DNA of 64,000 nucleotides, taken from contig JAZKJV010010125.1 in the NCBI GenBank assembly GCA_037367405.1, positions 496,001 through 560,000 of the forward strand. The letters run 5' to 3'. The notes under the pieces are model-generated. The model ran no database searches, was not told the DNA's origin, and saw only the letters and a list, made by a program, of their open reading frames with translations. Source of the stretch: Ottelia alismoides (Eukaryota; Streptophyta; Magnoliopsida; Alismatales; Hydrocharitaceae). Positions 35,677-48,508 of this stretch are shown piece by piece. The translations under genes and the position numbers were made by a program. Every line of letters begins with the position of its first letter. Within the stretch, counting starts at the first letter, position 1.

Positions 35677-36838
35677 ATGCCGCCTCGTATTGATCCTGAT
35701 GTTGCACAACAGCTAGCTTTACTAGTACAGGCGGTGCAGGGTATATAGCAACGTCATGAGGTATTGGAACGAAGGCTCCTTCAGTAGGATGACTCCTCGT
35801 ATCAGCCTTCTCGTGAGGAGGAGGATAGTGTTCATCCTTCGGTGTCTTTGGACCTGGAAGGATTAGAGGACCTAGAGGCGTTGCAAAAACATCAGACGAC
35901 CTATGCAGCATATCAAAGGTCTAAGGTGCCACAATTCCTTGGTACCGGCACACCAGATGAGGTTGAACTGTGGATGGATCACGTGTCCAAGGTTTTCTGG
36001 ATGATTCATGCCCCTGAAGAGTCTTGTCTTACATTCGTGGATTTTTCACTAGCGGGCTATGTTGAACGTTGGTGGTACGCCACCACGGAACATCTGTAGG
36101 ATCCCATAATATGAGAAATATTTCTTGACGAGTTCCGTAGTCAGTTCTATCCTGATCACTGGGTTAAGGATCAGAGGAGGTTGTTTGCTGAGCTGAAGCA
36201 GGGGTCAATGACGGCCCAAGAATACCTCATTCCTATACTGAACTCTTCCGCCACTCACCAGCGACTACTGCTTTCCCTGAGGAGAATTAAAAGAAGTTTA
36301 TCCAGGGATTGCGTGATGATGTGCAACACCAGCTGTCTACATTGGATTTCACTTCCATTAATGAGGTAGCTGCTAAGGCTACCAAGATGGAGGCAACTCA
36401 GAGTTGGCTTCAGGGGGGCCATCACATTTCCAGCCACATCGGTCAGGGAGATCTACTCGCCGAGATTTCTACAGAGCTCGTAGACAACATCGCTTCCACC
36501 CGGTGGCGACCACTCCTATTGTTAGCAGGTTTGCCCCTACACCTACCTTGGGGCAGGGCTTGGCGAGTCACGGTACTACTTCCTTCTGCTCTTCTACACA
36601 CTCCCAGAGTTGCAAGACAAGAGGTGCTAGCCTTGTCTCAGGAGGCTTCTTTTCTCAGCCAGGAGATCGTACGTGTTTCCACTGCCAGCATCTAGACCAT
36701 TTCAAGGTCAAGTGTCCCTTAGTTTCCAACAGCTCAGGTGGCCATCAACCAAGTGTACGATCGACTTTCTCATCCGCACAGTCATATGGATCAGCTTCTC
36801 GTCGTGGAGGTCGAGGCTTTCAACGTCCTCCACCATGA
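35677..36838 (+). pseudogene. Gag of B, broken
   Basis: The start is ATG 35677 (MPPRIDPDVAQQ). In-frame stops are TAG at 35746-35748 and 35785-35787, TAG at 36097-36099 and TGA at 36112-36114, followed by at least two frameshifts. The core (VPQFLGTGTPDEVELWMDHV, ERWWYATTEHL, FLDEFRSQFYP) is a retrotransposon gag of the chromovirus type. A CX2CX4HX4C knuckle is intact at 36674-36715 (CFHCQHLDHFKVKC), in the frame that runs to 36838. Not functional. Confidence 0.82.
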
Positions 36839-36889
36839 CCAACCTTCAGTGTTGCAGGTTCTAGCGCCCCACCACAGCTTCAGGGACAA

Positions 36890-37498
36890 TTGAATGCAAT
36901 CACACGGGAGCAGGCTTACATCTCAAGAGCTGTAGTGCAATGTATGATTTCAGTGCATGGTATATCCTTACACGCCTTATTTTATTTGGGATCTATGCAA
37001 CATTTTCTAGCACATCGAATAGTACCAAAGATAGATAAAGAGTCAGTATGTGTTTCATCTTCTTACTACATCAAAGGTCCAGGAGGGCAATTATTCGTAG
37101 TGCGACAAGAAGTGGAGGATTTAGCAGTCTATATTGGCGGACACCTGATGCCGGCATATCTTTTACTCATTCAGTTAGAAGATTTTGATGTCATCTTGAG
37201 TATAGATTGGATCAAGCGGCATCGCGCGTGCCTTGATTGCTTCAAGAAGACGGTAGTGTTCCGTCTTCCAGGCATACATGCCTTTCAGTTTGATGGACGT
37301 ACCGCAGATAGTGAGGTCTTATATGTATCGACATTGAAGGCCCAACAGTTTCTTAATCAGGGTTGCATAAATTTTCTCTCCTATGATGTGGAGTTGCCTG
37401 CCCAGGATCGCATGATTGAAAATGTCAGAGTGGTGCAGGATTTTCCTGACGTATTTCTAGAGGAGTTACCCGAACTATCAAGTTCAAGATCACCCTGA
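36890..37498 (+). pseudogene. Protease and start of RT of B, catalytic Asp lost
   Basis: The 202-codon open frame has the layout of the retroviral-type protease that precedes chromovirus RT (LEDFDVILSIDWIKRHRACLDC). The expected D-S-G active site reads Y-L-G (ALFYLGSMQHF), so the protease cannot work. The frame then enters the RT N-terminus ([15 protein letters not shown]) and ends early at a frameshift. Confidence 0.8.
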
Positions 37499-38700
37499 TA
37501 CCCGATACACAACTCATCTCCATCCCTCCATATCGAATGGCACCAGCTGAACTCAAGGAGCTCAAAGTACAACTGCATGAGTTGTTGGAAAAAGGATTTA
37601 TCCGTCCCAGTACATCACCTTGGGAAGCACAGGCCCTCTTCGTAAATAAGGATGGGTCTATGCGATTGTGCATTGATTACAGGCAATTGAATAAAAGGAC
37701 GGTAAAGAACCGTTATCCACTTCCACGAATAGATGGTCTTTTCGATAAGCTGCAGGGTGCAGCGTTATTCTCAAAGATTGACCTACGATCGGGTTATCGT
37801 TAATTGAGAATTAAGGATATAGATGTGCTTAAATATGCTTTTAGCACAAAATACTACCAGTATGAGTTTGTAGTCATGCCTTTTAGACTCACGAACGCTC
37901 CCGCCGCGTTCATGGACATGATGAACAGAATTTTCCGTCCCTACTTGGATCGTTTTATGGTAGTGTTATTGATGATATCTTGATCTACTCACGTGATGAG
38001 CATAAGCATGAGCAACATCTTCATACTATTCTTGAAACACTCAGAGAACACAAGTTGTATGCAAAATACAGTGTGAGTTTTGGCTTACCGGGGTAGCTTT
38101 CCTCGGTCATGTAATTTTGGGAGCAGGTGTGGCAGTTGATCCAGCTAAGGTAGAGGCAGTAATGTCCTGGGAACAGCCCAAGACAGATACTGAGATATGC
38201 AGTTTCTTAGGCCTCGCCGGTTACTACAGACGTTTTGTTAGGGGCTTCTCGCAGCTAGTCCTACCACTTACTCGTCTAACACATAAAGATGTCCCCTTCA
38301 TTTGGAACGATAAGTGTGAGCTGAGCTTTCGCACAATTGAAGGAGATACTGACCAACGCTCCGATTCTCACCTATCCTTCAGGCACCTTAGATTTTACGG
38401 TGTATAATGATGCATCGAAAGAGGGTTTAGGTGCAGTGTTGATGCAACGTGGTCATGTCGTGGCATATGCATCACGGCAACTAAAGAACCATGAACAGAA
38501 CTACCCTACTCATGACTTGGATTTGGCAGTTATAGTCTTTGCATTGAAGATATGGCGTCACTATTTATATGGGGTCACGTTTGAAATTTTTACAGATCAA
38601 AATAGTCTCAAATATATCTTTGATCAGCAGGAGTTGAATACGACTGCACGATCTCTTATCATTCGGGTAAGGGAAATGTAGTAGCAGATGCTTTGAGTAG
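37499..38700 (+). pseudogene. Reverse transcriptase and RNase H of B
   Basis: RT is clear in pieces: [50 protein letters not shown], then a TAA at 37801-37803, then [19 protein letters not shown]. The catalytic F/Y-IDD box is present at about 37968-37980 but falls out of frame through a one-base loss. The connection domain follows at 38117-38407 (FLGLAGYYRRFVRGFSQ). RNase H at 38337-38681 has [14 protein letters not shown] and [20 protein letters not shown]. About 30 bp are missing before the ADALSRR end. Frameshifts are frequent. Confidence 0.85.
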
Positions 38701-40280
38701 GAGAGCACATATCGAGAGCATCGCAGCATGGCTACAGACTTGAGATATGCTCACAGTAATCAGTAAGTGGCACCCCTTTGATAGTACTACAGATGTCGTA
38801 ACTGTACCTGCCAAATACAGTGGATTATGAGACAGGATTGTGCATGGTCAACAGACAAATCAGAAATTACAAGACTTGTTCCATCGACGTCTGAAGGAGG
38901 AGTTTGATGGATTCAGAGTTTGTGAGTCCATATTACATAAGGGAGACCGTGTCTGTGTCCCTGATGATGATGAGTTGAGGAGAGACATCCTAAATGAGTC
39001 TCACTGTTCTAGATTATCTATCCACCCAGGAAGCACCAAGATGTATAGAGACCTCCGTCATCACTTCTGGTGGGAGGGGATGAAGAGAGATGTTGCATAA
39101 CATATTAGTCGTTGCCTTACTTGTCAATTGGTGAAGGCAGAGCATAAGCGTCCTCTTGGCTTGTTACAATCACTTCCTATCCCGTTGTGGAAATGGGAGA
39201 GTATATCTATGGATTTTGTGAAATCCTTACCTCATACAGTTGGTGGATATGATGCTTTTTGGGTTATTGTGGACCGGTTGACCAAGTCCGCACATTTCAT
39301 TCCCGTGAACATGACATGCACTCCGGTAGATCTGGCCAAGTTATATATTCAGCATGTTATTCGCTTGCATGTAATTTCCAAAGAGGTTGTATCTGATAGA
39401 GACTCTCGTTTTACATCGCATTATTGGGGAGAATTCAAGAAGGCCCTAAAAACCGAATTGTCTTAGTTCAACCTATCATCTGCAGACTGATGGGCAATCG
39501 GAGAGGACAATTCAGACCCTTGAGGACCTACTCGGAGCATGTGCCATTGAGTGGCAAGGATCTTGGAAGGATCGCCTTCCTTTGATGGAGTTCACTTATA
39601 ACAATAGCTACCATGCTAGTATTGACATGGCACCTTTTGAGGCATTGTATGGGCGGAGATGCATCACTCCCTTGTGTTGGCAGGAAGTGGGCGACAAAGA
39701 CATTTATTCCACTCAGATAATTAAAGATACAACAAGAGCCGGAGAAACGGCTAGTAAGAAATTATTGACTGTACAGAGCCGTCAGAAGAGTTACGTTAAT
39801 TAGAGGCGTCGCGACCTCAATTTTGAGGTCGGAGATTTCATATTCTTGAAGGTATATCCATTGAAGGGTATTCAAAGATTTGGTGTCAAGGGTAAGCTAG
39901 CACCACGGTTCGTTGGCCCTTTCGAGATTTTGGCTCGTATTGGGAAAGTAGCATACCGAGTAGCACATTCCCCTCACTTGGCAAGCGTGCATGATGTATT
40001 CCATGTGTCAAACTTCGAGAAGTATATTCGAGACCCTTGGCATGTGATTAGCTATGCGGAACTCACGGTTGAACCGAATTTGTCTTTCCCTGAGGCACCC
40101 GTGCAGATTTTAGACCGGGAAGTCAAGAAGTTGCGACAGAAAGACATCCTTTTGGTCAAGGTATTGTGGCAAAGTCAGAATGTTGAGGAGGCCACATGGG
40201 AGCCTGAGGCAGATATGCGACAGAAATACCCCTATCTTTTTGAAGGTATGATCACGAAACCCTATTTCAATCCTCTTTAA
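38701..40280 (+). pseudogene. Integrase and C-terminal chromodomain of B
   Basis: The zinc-binding part is at 38990-39130 (HPGSTKMYRDLRHHFWWEGM, then CLTCQLVKAEH), with a TAA at 39098-39100. The catalytic Asp residues are in SISMDFVKSLP and VVSDRDSRF, and the Glu segment lies in a shifted frame near 39497. The 144-codon frame 39846-40280 is intact: GKLAPRFVGPFEILARIGK, then SVHDVFHVSNFEKYI, then a chromodomain-like end (LLVKVLWQSQNVEEATWEPE). In chromoviruses this domain steers insertion to marked chromatin. The Trp and acidic residues of the family are present. Confidence 0.85.
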
Positions 40281-40395
40281 GATTTTTACGGGTTTCGTTC
40301 TCTGTAAGATTTTAATTCGTAAATCTATGTCACATTCAAAACATATACGTTACATCCTACATCTCGAGGACGAGATTCCTTTAAGATTTTTATGA

Positions 40396-43300
40396 TGTGA
40401 AACCCCGTATTTTTTTCCTAAAATCTGAAGTATTTTTGATATCCAAAAAATGAAATAATCATGCTAATTCGTAAATCTCGTCGAGATCTTTCCAACGAGC
40501 CCAAGAACATCCAATTTCGGCATTCCTAGCTCAAGATATTGATGTTTTAAGTTTGATGATCAAGATCCATACATGGATCAGAGCCGGATCTGAAATTAGG
40601 ATCCAAATTCACCTCTCCATCTATAAATAGAAGGTGGTAGGCTACCCTCTCAAAACCCTAGCCACCACCATCCTTTCCTCATTGAAGCATCACCACCTTG
40701 GTCAGATTTATCATCGGATGGCTGTCGTCGACGGTGGAGAAGGTGCTCCGATCGAAAATCCGCAACCGCCATCGCATAGGGGAGCTCGAGGTTACCATAG
40801 TATACGTATTTGTGCTGTGATCAAGTGACGGAAATATTAATTCCGTGCGAGAGGAGATCCCGAGGGAACATCCTCGAAGGTAACGATAAATACCCCCCTC
40901 TTGCTGTTGGTTTCACACGATTTTTGAGACTATGTGTGGAACATTTTAGAGTCTTAGGTATCTTTATACTTTGAATCTTCAATTATAACGAAGTTGCTTT
41001 TCCAATTATTGTTGGATTCACATGTTTTATCAAACCAATATGTGCAATCATTCTTAAGAGCCTTAACGTGGTTTTACCCTTCCTTGTTGTTGGTTTCCAC
41101 ACGAATCTCTTTCCTATGTACTTGAATATATTTAAAGCTTTAGGTATTCTAGTGGTATGATAGTTTGTATGTTTGTGGACATCCGTATTTCTGAATCTCA
41201 CGGTACATATCTATGAAGTTGTTGGACATGTCTATTTTCGTAATGATGTATAGTTGATTTACGGTGCATCCCTTCATACAAAAAAAAACAGAAGGTCAAT
41301 TCATAGGGATATTCTCCCGTTTGGTCTCCAATACATACTTGTGTCAAATTAATATTAATCAAGCAATGGGAATGCTCTCTCCCGCATCTATCAACCATGT
41401 TTAGGATAAAATTGATATCCTGCAACTTGTTTGTCGATTGGGGAGTACACTAATTTTCCAATTTCTTTTGGAGATTTTTACCTATTACCCTATGAAGATG
41501 TAGAGTACATGTTATATAAGTTGAGATTTATCATTCGTATACAAGTTATAATATATTATGCCATTACTCTATAGATAACACCATCCATTCTTTATTCTTG
41601 CATGATACATTATATCATGAAACCATATCATCCAAGATCAAGTTGAATGTCAATGCATTTAATTTGTTGGTCATAATTTCATGAGAGTATAACGCAATCG
41701 ATACAAATTCCATGCACCAACCACAGTTTTGATTCATTACTAATAAATCCATAATAATTAGTGTTCTGCACGTGTTCACCACCACATTAAGAAATTCAAG
41801 AATACATAAGGTCTCTTCATTTGCTTATAACGCAAGTGTTATAAGAAAAGAATTGAATTTCTATTTAAATTACATATAAGTATTGTTAAGGGTGACACAT
41901 CTGTGCATTAACTAATGATCAAGTCTTTGTGAAGTAGTGATAACGCATGTTACCAAATTTTGATACAATGTTCATAAAGATGGCCTTTTTCTATTAAAGA
42001 CTGAATGTTTGGTAATGATGTAAACCATACTTTGGCTTTCTTAAATTCACCAGCTATTGGATCTTGACTATGTACAGTCTGATCAACAGCTCAATTTTTT
42101 TAAAGCCAAAGATTTTTTATTATGTTTCTCTATTAGAAAAAAATAAAGTCAATAATCAATGCCTCTGTGATATGAGCACCAAGTAACATTCGTTAACCTG
42201 ACTAATTTTAAATCTCTAAAAGCTCAACAACATTAATTTGTGTTATTGGTAATAGTTGAGGTTTTGTGTTTTCCATCTCATGGGTTAGATCAAATGCTAA
42301 GTGGGTAGATGGAGTTAGGTGCTTCAAGGGATTGGGCATGCACCCTTGGGGCCCCAGAAAGATGCCTTGAAGGTCGCAATCCCAATGGACGAGTTGGGTG
42401 ACGCGTGCACCTAGCAGCCCGGTAGTATCCGGAGTTGCTCGACGGAGTTGGCAGGTGGCGCGGTTGGCATTCTTGGTTTCGCACTTATACACGATATTAA
42501 GACTCGAATTAAAATTTGATGTGGCCGCATTGAATTTTACTTCGAGTATTAGTATTGTGAGAGGTGTTCCGAGATGTGGTTTGAAGTTGGAGAAATGAGG
42601 TTTTTGATCGTTTTTATGTTCTAGTTGAACAAAGGCTATTGAGGGTTTACTCAAGATGACAAAGAAGTTCCCGCATAGCAGAGACCCGCGAGTCGAGTAC
42701 TTGCATGTGCTTAGTTAATGTCAGAAATGTGTCATGATCGAATATGAAAAATATGTATTTGTATATCAACGTGAATTCTAATTAACAGATAGAAAATAAG
42801 TATCAAGACCAACGTGTTAGTCCTCAAACAATGATTATATTAATAAACGAAATTTGCGACCATGTAACCCCTTGTAAGTTTGAATAATACGATAGATTCT
42901 AGTTTCTACAATGCAAAAGTTACTAGATAGAATCAAGTTCACATGCCTTACTACTTCTACATTAGTTATTATAGTGTTTGTCTCGTTACTGGACAATTGC
43001 TCATAACGTTACCCTCGTGTGAACCCAACAAGTGTACCTAAGCAGTAGCCACAACAATAGCGGCCTTTTGAGGAGATCAAACTTCCTATGTCGTACTTGC
43101 ACCAAGCATGGTGCGTCCTACATAGAGTATTTTATTTATTCCTGCATTATTTCATATTCTATTTGAGAGATAATGTAATAAGATATTTGGAGGACTTCTT
43201 CTGCAAATTTATAATTCTATGTTGTATCTCATTTCGTGTGGACATGGACTTGACGATTATTATCAATGAGAATGGATGTTGCATTTTACTTTCCATTTTA

Positions 43301-43451
43301 TATTATTCTCCTGTTGTTATATATATTTCAAATGTTGATCTAATGTGCATAAGATAGTTTGCTGAGTATCATAGATCGTGGGTGTATTTGCACCGTAGGT
43401 CCGATGCTCTCGTCCCATCGGTTTCGGTAGCCTGAGGGGCGGGACGTCATA
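40396..43451 (+). repeat. 3' LTR of B (3056 bp, uninterrupted)
   Basis: It starts TGTGAAACCCCG and ends near GTCATA, before TTGCG. The TATA box is at 40622-40631. A poly-A/AT-rich second half contains frames shared with the 5' LTR that are not genes. Confidence 0.9.
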
Positions 43452-44079
43452 TTGCGGGAGAGCAACCTCGTCCTTGGATTCATTTATCTGTCTGAGTGAG
43501 CGAGAGACGATATTTAAGGCTAGAGCCCAGTCCGGAATCTCCATTCAGATTATTGATTCTATAAAGATGATTAGCTACTTCTCAGTGAGGAAACACGGGT
43601 AGTTGTTTACGGTCCGTCTTTCCTTAGTCGAGTGGGTGGTTTAAAGGACACTGTGAAAGACTCCATCCTTAGGTAACGGGTTGCCATTTTGCAGTCCGTA
43701 CTTACACCCATACTGGCTGAAAGTAGGTGCAACTAGTTGTAAGAATTTGGAGCAGTCTTTAGGAAAATTTCTGGCACCTAACAGCTCGCTATTTTTTTCC
43801 AAGACTGAATTTATCACCAATTAAAATTGACAAGATAATTGGTCGAACTCTTACGACCTTTACTGTGTGAGTGGGTGAAGCTGGGGTTTGTATTGTGTTT
43901 GCATCGGTGTGCGTGAACCGAGTCTGAATATAAAAATATACACACTTGTGCCACCTTTCTCCTTTCTTGATTCAGTATATGTAGAAAATAGGGTTCCTCT
44001 CTTTGAGTCTGTATCTTGTGCACTTACGCGTTCTCAACCACGATCCATTCTTTCACCTCATCAACTTCCTTCGAAAATT
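43452..44079 (+). other. Leader of A1, second part
   Basis: This is non-coding. It begins with the second TTGCG copy followed by GGGAG, as in the A3 leader at 60359-60370. The block ACTGTGTGAGTGGGTGAAGC near 43862 aligns with the A3 leader near 60847. Confidence 0.65.
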
Positions 44080-44725
44080 ATGGGACATTGGTCTGAGTAC
44101 CTACCATATGATTACTTTGAAAATAAATTCTTCTCGGTCAAACCTGAATCATCTAAACCCTCTTCCTCTAGACATCCTCCAACATTCGCGGGAGACTCTG
44201 GCCCTCGGATGAATCCAGCCCACTCTATTAATTCCAATCCATGTTATTCAAATCATCCGACCGACTTCAACACCTCGTCATATTTGCCACCTCTCCCACC
44301 ATTTTCTACACATAATCAAAATCCATCTTGGGCTGACCCAATATATTCCCGATTTCTTGCCAAAACTCAAGAACCATTTGAAGATCAAACCACTTTTGAC
44401 CGGCCAAGACATCAATTCATGATGACCCAATCAAATCGAATGGAAATCCCACAAATAATGATCTTCTGCATTGATTAACCGTGACGATCACAACCACATT
44501 GACAACCCCGAATACCATTCCTTCAAACAACCTGCACATACAGAGGACCAAACTAATGATATTGACACGTATGAACCCTGTATGATTCCATTGTTTGAGG
44601 ATACGACTAATCACGACCATGGAAGTGGACTCTACTCAACCCAACACTGCATGCCTGAGTCACGATATGCTGAGTATGAGACATATTCCCGCAGAATCTT
44701 CCCACTGAGCATACTCCTTCCATGA
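44080..44725 (+). pseudogene. N-terminal gag remnant of A1
   Basis: An ATG at 44080 opens 133 codons (MGHWSEYLPYDYFENKFFSV), at the same position relative to the leader as the A3 start (MSDWGDLDALF). The frame stops at 44476-44478. A second frame continues at 44471-44725 (EDQTNDIDTYEPCMIPLFED). The sequence is Ser/Pro/Asn-rich. The Athila gag core (PHFLSLLPKFNG in A3) is absent, so most of gag has been deleted. Confidence 0.6.
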
Positions 44726-45449
44726 TTTTTTTAAAGAAAATTTCATAAGATAACGATCATATACTGGATATTTCGAGAGGATCTTTTCCCACCTCATATA
44801 TGAAAATGGAAAATGAAATGGTTGGATCTCAAGTTGAAAAAGGAGAGAACACTTAGGAACCCACATAGACTGCTCCCATGATTGATCATGAAAAGTTTTT
44901 TGGAGGATGACATTTCTAGGATAATTAAGAGATATGAATTAATTGAGGATAGATTGATAAATTTTCTGACCGACTAATTTCATTTTATTCTAGCTCGAGC
45001 ATGGAAGTGGAATATTAAATGATTGGATCTCAAGTTGAAAACTCCGAGAATACTCAGAAACCCACAAACTCTGTACACCCTCGGGACAACATTGACAGCA
45101 AGACCTCTTCATATTACTCCCTTAGGGATGACTCTAACTCGGCACCTCAAAGTCCCCCCTCGCCTATGGAAATCAACACATCCAAACACCATACCGAAAA
45201 TACCAAAAAAAATGGAAAAATTCAAAAACACTAAAAAAATAAAAAACTAGAGAAACCCATAAAAATTGAAAGCGGAGAAGATTTGAAAATTTTGGGTCTT
45301 GTTCTTATTGAAACACTAGATAAAAGATTGATTTTTGAACTTCCTTTGATACAAGCCATTGAATACTTCCCCAACCTTGAATGATTTGTAAAGAGTAAAA
45401 TAATGTCAAAAAAGTCAGGCAGAAGAGAATAAGGATTGAAAGACACATA
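44726..45449 (+). other. A1 interior with a partial duplication
   Basis: There is no intact gene. The words GGATCTCAAGTTGAAAA followed by an ACACTTAGGAACCCACA-like stretch occur at about 44823 and again at about 45026, roughly 200 bp apart, which points to a local duplication. Confidence 0.5.
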
Positions 45450-45902
45450 TTGTCAATGGCCACCTCTTTGTTGATGAGGAGAAAGACCAGGAGCCTTAAA
45501 GTGAAGCGGTTGCCTAGATTTGACTATGGAATTAAAGACATAACATTCACTCATGCCCGAATCAATGACGACTCACCAATTAATATCCTCCCGAGCTCCG
45601 TGTTTAACAAGCTCAAACTCGGACCAATCAGGAAATCAAGAGAGATCATTCAGCTGGCTGATCGATCTACAAAATGGTTAAGAGAAACTATTTTGGTCAT
45701 CCTTTCATTCCAAGGTGCTCTGCTCAAGGTGGATTTCACGATCATTGATATTGAGCATCAAGAAGAATTTAACCAGTCTCCAATAATTCTCACAAAGCCG
45801 TTCTTAGCCTTGGCTAAGGCAACTATCGAATGCGAGACTCGAGAAATCAATTTCACTGCATTGGGAGCACTTCAAGCTCAGCCAGTCTTTGAGGAAACAT
45901 GA
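45450..45902 (+). pseudogene. Athila-type aspartic protease remnant of A1
   Basis: The 150-codon open frame aligns with the A3 protease from about residue 880: INILPSSVFNKLKLGPIRKS, then IIQLADRST, then VDFTIIDIEHQEE, then IILTKPFLALAKATIECE. In A3 the active site is D-N-G-S-S; here the same place reads N-D-D-S-P with two residues fewer, so the catalytic motif is destroyed. No RT follows. Confidence 0.75.
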
Positions 45903-46137
45903 TATAAGGTAACCCACAAAGCCGACAATAGTCGTAACCATCAGGCGAAAGACGAGCCCTACCCCGCTGATACACCTGAGATAACGATTGTTGAGCTGAC
46001 CATTGGATCATAAACTCACCCCCACACTCCCATTCCTCGTTGCTTGCACCTCAACCACTTCCTTGACAATCCCAACGGATGAGCACCAAATGTAGGATTG
46101 TTACCTTATATATGGTGATTATGATGAAGATACACAT

Positions 46138-46429
46138 ATGCATGGGCTCACCCTGAGTCGGACAAGATCTTCTCTGACCATCTTGACCAACTCAATCCGA
46201 CACAAGAACTCACCAATGACATACCAACTGAAAACACATACGTATGGCATTTGCTGACCAGGGAAGAATACTACAATGGTTATTCATTTAATGAGGGCCT
46301 GATTGTCAACATATCACAGACAACACGGACCAAATTGTCCCTTCCTGATAAACAAATTAAGAAAGTTGCCTTCAACATTCTGAAAAAGGAATCTTCTGAT
46401 AATTCCTCATCGGGCCAAACAAGGTAATT
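46138..46429 (+). pseudogene. Open segment of about 96 codons in A1, function unknown
   Basis: The frame from TGG 46139 to TAA 46427-46429 is open without a clear start (ELTNDIPTENTYVWHLL, REEYYNGYSFNEG, DKQIKKVAFNILKKESSD). It is not RT, RNase H or integrase. It lies downstream of the protease, where Athila elements normally begin RT. I do not recognise it. Confidence 0.4.
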
Positions 46430-48508
46430 TACATGAGTGAACTCAGTTCGACAGCTCGAAAGCCCTATCTGAGCAAGCAGCCAAATATCGACCCTTGTTG
46501 GACTATTCCTTCTCCTCACTATTATTCGTCTAGAGCCGATTCTCCTTGTCTCATTAAATATACCGGAATAGTCTCTTATGACCATACTGAGACTGGTGCT
46601 TCAGAGTATTCATCATCCTAGGATGAGACAATTGACAACAAGACTAAGCACATCTTGATAAAGTAGCTTAAGAATAAGAATATCTGGAATGCCTCCATCT
46701 TCAAGTATTATTCTTCTGAAGATAACATCAAAGATGGTTGGGAATCATCCGATTCATATGCTTCGTATTCTTTCCATCAATATACCTCCCACTACAGTTC
46801 TCTTGAGAATAACACCAACAATAGTTGGGAATCTTCTGCTTCATCTTCTTTCTATCATTACGATCTCCCACCACATGCTCGCAAAAAGATCTGCTGAAAA
46901 CCTCCTTAATCATCGGCACTCCTCCCTCCCGACCCCATCGGTTCCCTTGTACATCTTCTTCTGCTACTTAGGCCAAGGCCTAAGTATAGGGGGGACCGAT
47001 GCCCATCTGTATATACCACTCTCCTCATCCACTTCTATTGTCTCGGCTGCATCAGTTTCACTCTTCGTCTATAGTTAGATTGTCCGCAGCCTAAGTATAG
47101 GGGGCGGGCTAATTTCTTATGATTCTTTTTCACTCTGTTACGCTTAGCCCGAGCTATGTCTTCTCTGGCTCTCTGCACTTCTTGTGCTCTGAGAACATAG
47201 CACTCGCTAAGTATAGGGGGTGTGTATATACTGTGTATATATTTTACTCATAGCTCATACTTTCGTGTAATTCTATATGTATATACGGGATGGGTAACTA
47301 ACTTGTAGAATCTTCAAAATAACAAAAAAACATTAAAAAAAGAAATTGCAACTAACATTGACTATGTCCAATTGTGTGTGCAACCAAAATTTTAAAAAAT
47401 TGGCTTCTTATTCATTTTTGCATAAAAAATTTTCTTGCATTAAAAAATCTCAAAAAAAGAATCAAGTCACAAAATTTTTTAAAAAAAGTGTCTGCATGTC
47501 CTGCATCTGCACTTCATCTAGCATTACATGCATCTGCATTTGTGAAAAGCCCATGGGTTCTGAACCGAGTTATGAGCAGAAACCGAGAGTGGTCTAGACT
47601 TGACCTTAATCCACCTAATTTTCAGAGGAACATCGAGAAAGAGGATTTTGGAAGCTTCAGGTCTTTGACTTAATTATTTGAGTTCCACATGACAATATAC
47701 AGAATTTGACTCTTAGTGTCTAACTTGGTCGCCTCATTCTGGGTACGACTCTTGAATAGGGAATTAATCTATACTCTCGCACTATACACTTAGCTTAACT
47801 CAGACGAGGTGTTGGAAGACTGTGAGTTTCTTTTCTAGTAGCATGGACATCTAAAGACCAGAGTACGGGTTGAAATAAAGCTTCAGAAAAGGGATGGACA
47901 ATTGGGCCCATTTTTTTCTAAGACCCAAACATGTACGGAAAAAAAGATTCCATATCCGTAAGGGCAGAACAAGATCCACGCAGAGCTACCAAATTTCCAA
48001 ACAAAAAGAAGCCAACTACCGAATAAATATTTGACCAAAAAGGTCCAAGCTTCAAGAAAACCTACAGATCTTGGTGGAGACTTGGCTAAACTGGCCGGTT
48101 TCACAAGAAGAGGTGACTACATTGGTCACCCTCCAGTTCTTATCTCCTTCTTCTAATTTCTCCCCCTCTTCGATTGTGAACACAATGCGACAGACCTTAG
48201 AAGGAAATAACTGACTCGGAAAGAGCTAAAACCTTTCACACACATGAGGCAATTGTTCAATATTCACGGGGTATGCTTTGGTAAGAGGATTGATCTAAGA
48301 TGACTTCTGAGCTGAAATTGTGACAATGATATGTAGAACTTGGAGGCTGTTGATTTTAAAACCCTAATTCTTACAGGAGTTCCGCCAAACTAAAAATCCA
48401 GAGGTCAGGTCTAGCTCCATTTTCACCTTCTGTTCATGGTCTTGGTATGGAATCCAATCTCATTTCACCTCACTTCATTCATATAAATGCTTGGGGACGA
48501 GCATGGTT
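46430..48508 (+). other. 3' non-coding region of A1 with repeats of the PPT motif
   Basis: The stretch 46700-46890 contains a roughly 75-bp imperfect tandem repeat encoding YYSSEDNIKDGWESS and HYSSLENNTNNSWESS. TAAGTATAGGGGG occurs at 46981-46993, 47092-47104 and 47208-47220, and again as the functional-looking PPT at 48509-48521. No RT or integrase domain was found. Confidence 0.6.

Larger units (their letters stand above)
21839..43451 (+). mobile_element. Chromodomain Ty3/gypsy element B, split by C
   Basis: The LTRs begin TGTGAAACCCCGTATT and end near GTCATA, flanked by TTGCG at 21834-21838 and 43452-43456. Without C the 5' LTR is about 3064 bp and the 3' LTR is 3056 bp. The interior holds gag with a CCHC knuckle, protease, RT, RNase H, integrase and a C-terminal chromodomain, the order of plant chromoviruses, with a tRNA-Met primer site. 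All coding parts are broken by stops or frameshifts. B inserted in the A1 leader: GCGGGAG after the TTGCG copy at 43452 matches the A3 leader near 60362. Confidence 0.9.

Noticed and set aside
42208..42654. 148-codon minus-strand frame in the B 3' LTR
   Set aside because: The matching part of the 5' LTR (about 34230-34680) does not keep the frame; LTR sequence.
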